Below are positions 62,702 to 64,000 of a stretch of DNA of 64,000 nt, one piece after another. The notes beneath the pieces are model-generated. The model had not been told where the DNA came from and searched no databases. It worked only from the letters and a program-made list of their open reading frames with translations. Source of the DNA: SG8-30 sp963715485 (lineage in GTDB: Bacteria; Pseudomonadota; Gammaproteobacteria; Steroidobacterales; Steroidobacteraceae); the NCBI GenBank assembly GCA_963715485.1, contig OY970244.1:1302001-1366000 (forward strand). The letters are read 5' to 3'. A program made the position numbers and the translations under genes. Each line of letters begins with the position of its first letter. Positions within the stretch are counted from its first letter, which is position 1.

Positions 62702-64000
62702 GTGGCTGATCGACTCACCGGGATAGACGTTCGCGAAGACGCTGGTGCCGAGCAATCCATTGCCCGTGCGCCGACGGGCATTACTGCCTTCATAGGGCGG
62801 ACGCTCCGTGGTCCCCTCAATCGCCCGGTCATGATCCGCGGGTTCGCCGAGTTCGAGCGTTTTTTCGGTGGCCTGTGGCAGCCGAGCACGGTGTCGTACG
62901 CAGTCGAGCAGTTCTTCGAGGCCGGTGGATCGACCGCGATCGTCGTCCGGGTCGCGAACGGCGCGCGACCTTGTACGCTGGTGCTGCCGGCAGGAGACGA
63001 ATGGCTGACCTTGCGCGCCGTGGCGACGGGTACGCGGGAATTCCTGCGTGCCGCCGTGGACTACGACGGCATCGGCGACAACGAGCAGGACCGCTTCAAC
63101 CTGGTGCTTCAGCGAGTCCGCAGCCACGGTTCCGAGCACATCGAGGACCAGGAAATATACCGCCGTTTGTCCGCCGATCCGCAGTCCTCGCGGTTCGTCG
63201 CGACCGCGCTGGTGGAGTCCCAGCTGGCCCGGGTTGCCGGCGACGTCCCGGCGATCCGTCCGGCGCTCACAAGGGCCATCAGCGGTCGCGGCCTGGCCGC
63301 TTACGTCAACTCCAGTTCAGACGGGGACGACGGCGGCCCGTTGACCGACTACGACATCATTGGATCGGCTGCGGAGGGCACGGGACTGTTCGCGCTGGGC
63401 GCGGCAGAGACCATCAATTTCCTGTGCATTCCGCCGCTCTCGCGCGACGTCGACATAGGTCCCAGCACCTTGCTGGTGGCCAACCGCTACTGTCGCGACC
63501 GCCGGGCGCTGCTCGTTGTCGATCCGCCGCTCTCCTGGGACACCCCCGAGGCCGCCATCTCCGGCGCACGTGACTGGGGTTTCGCGAGCGAAGATGCGGT
63601 GATGTACTTCCCGCGGCTTCTCGCGCTCGACAAGCTGCGTGGGCGTTTCGAGGCATTCAGTTCCTGTGGCGCGGTCGCCGGCATGCTGGTCCGGGGAGAC
63701 GAGCACGGCCGATTCTGGTCCATGCCGACGGGAGACGAGGCCGTCCTGAGGCCCAGCCTGCGGCCGCTTTGCCCGGTTGGCGAAGACGATCGGCTGAGGC
63801 TGGCAGCCCTGGGAATCAATGTCATTGCTGCGTCCCGCGCTCCGGGTAGCAGCCGGCCCGCGGCCCGCACGCTGGCGGGTCCTGGCGCCCAGTCGCCCGA
63901 TTGGCGGCTGCTGGGTCGCCGCAGGCTGGCGCTGTTCGTTCTCAATAGCATCGAGCGCGGTACGCGCTGGATGCTGTTCGAGCCGAACGAACCAGCGCTG
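62702..64000 (+). CDS. Phage-tail-sheath-like protein of a contractile injection system (3' end outside window)
   Basis: The frame opens at a GTG (62702) with GGGGAG six bases upstream and runs without a stop to the window edge (433 residues). The N-terminal half holds PTGITAFIGRTLRGPLNRP, GFAEFERFFGG and AVEQFFEAGGSTAIVVRVAN, the classic sheath start. Later blocks include ARDWGFASEDAVMYFPRLL and the C-terminal signature ERGTRWMLFEPNEPAL. It matches the sheath proteins of extracellular contractile injection systems and of contractile phage tails. No other tail gene lies to the left, so the rest of the cluster (tube, baseplate, spike, ATPase) would lie to the right. The stop codon is not seen. 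Confidence 0.88.
   Translation, partial: MADRLTGIDVREDAGAEQSIARAPTGITAFIGRTLRGPLNRPVMIRGFAEFERFFGGLWQPSTVSYAVEQFFEAGGSTAIVVRVANGARPCTLVLPAGDEWLTLRAVATGTREFLRAAVDYDGIGDNEQDRFNLVLQRVRSHGSEHIEDQEIYRRLSADPQSSRFVATALVESQLARVAGDVPAIRPALTRAISGRGLAAYVNSSSDGDDGGPLTDYDIIGSAAEGTGLFALGAAETINFLCIPPLSRDVDIGPSTLLVANRYCRDRRALLVVDPPLSWDTPEAAISGARDWGFASEDAVMYFPRLLALDKLRGRFEAFSSCGAVAGMLVRGDEHGRFWSMPTGDEAVLRPSLRPLCPVGEDDRLRLAALGINVIAASRAPGSSRPAARTLAGPGAQSPDWRLLGRRRLALFVLNSIERGTRWMLFEPNEPAL

Overview
This is a GC-rich, densely coded chromosomal window with short intergenic gaps. The gene content points to a free-living gammaproteobacterium (Nevskiales, Steroidobacterales or Chromatiales-like; the order is inference). 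Supporting features are a class III polyhydroxyalkanoate (PHA) synthase pair (phaE-phaC) with PhaR and a phasin, greB, ttcA, biosynthetic arginine decarboxylase (speA), an AqpZ-type aquaporin, an RND efflux pair and a VC_2705-type sodium:solute symporter with its DUF4212 subunit. No rRNA, tRNA, insertion sequence or CRISPR array was seen.

Layout: 0-6.8 kb holds a multiheme cytochrome c (cut by the window edge and frameshifted), a zinc-ribbon protein, a bactofilin, a crotonase, a fatty acid desaturase, an aquaporin, an S41 protease lipoprotein and a Cys-rich protein. 6.9-12.8 kb holds a DUF1330 protein, a PQQ dehydrogenase with a haem domain, an aminotransferase divergent from a KamA-like radical SAM enzyme, and a LapA-like membrane protein. 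12.8-18.4 kb is MscS, then an exonuclease and a cNMP/CBS/DUF294 protein next to the symporter operon. 18.6-21.9 kb holds a nitroreductase, DUF192 and secreted proteins, and a PadR regulator with its sensor-domain membrane protein. 22.0-25.5 kb is glycogen synthesis (glgC, glgA) around a small lipoprotein. 25.6-29.5 kb is the PHA locus (phaR and phasin facing phaE-phaC-maoC). 29.6-33.9 kb is the RND efflux adaptor and pump.

34-40 kb holds a degenerate M32 peptidase homologue, ttcA, a tyrosine-phosphatase/ADP-ribosylglycohydrolase fusion, and a HEAGH metallopeptidase overlapping an ATP-grasp ligase. 40-51 kb is an OPT transporter/FIST/GST run, a HAD phosphatase, a Nudix hydrolase, a frameshifted kinase, an AhpD-like protein, a UvrD-type helicase, a lipoprotein methyltransferase and RidA. 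51-58 kb holds a DUF1838 protein, speA, a sulfurtransferase, homospermidine synthase (frameshifted), greB and a candidate small RNA. 58-62.6 kb holds a methyltransferase, a lemA-TPM-TPM operon, an L,D-transpeptidase and two very small proteins. The last 1.3 kb is an open-ended phage-tail-sheath gene of the contractile-injection type, which probably begins a larger cluster beyond the right edge.

Themes are carbon storage (PHA and glycogen), polyamine synthesis, envelope maintenance and efflux. At least four conserved genes carry a single-base frameshift (1-614, 16394-18095, 46251-46824, 55571-56993). That pattern suggests residual sequencing indels rather than gene decay. The most intriguing items are the tail sheath at the edge, the 57.75 kb small-RNA candidate, the M32 homologue lacking a zinc histidine, the phosphatase/ADP-ribosylglycohydrolase fusion, and the metallopeptidase/ATP-grasp pair.
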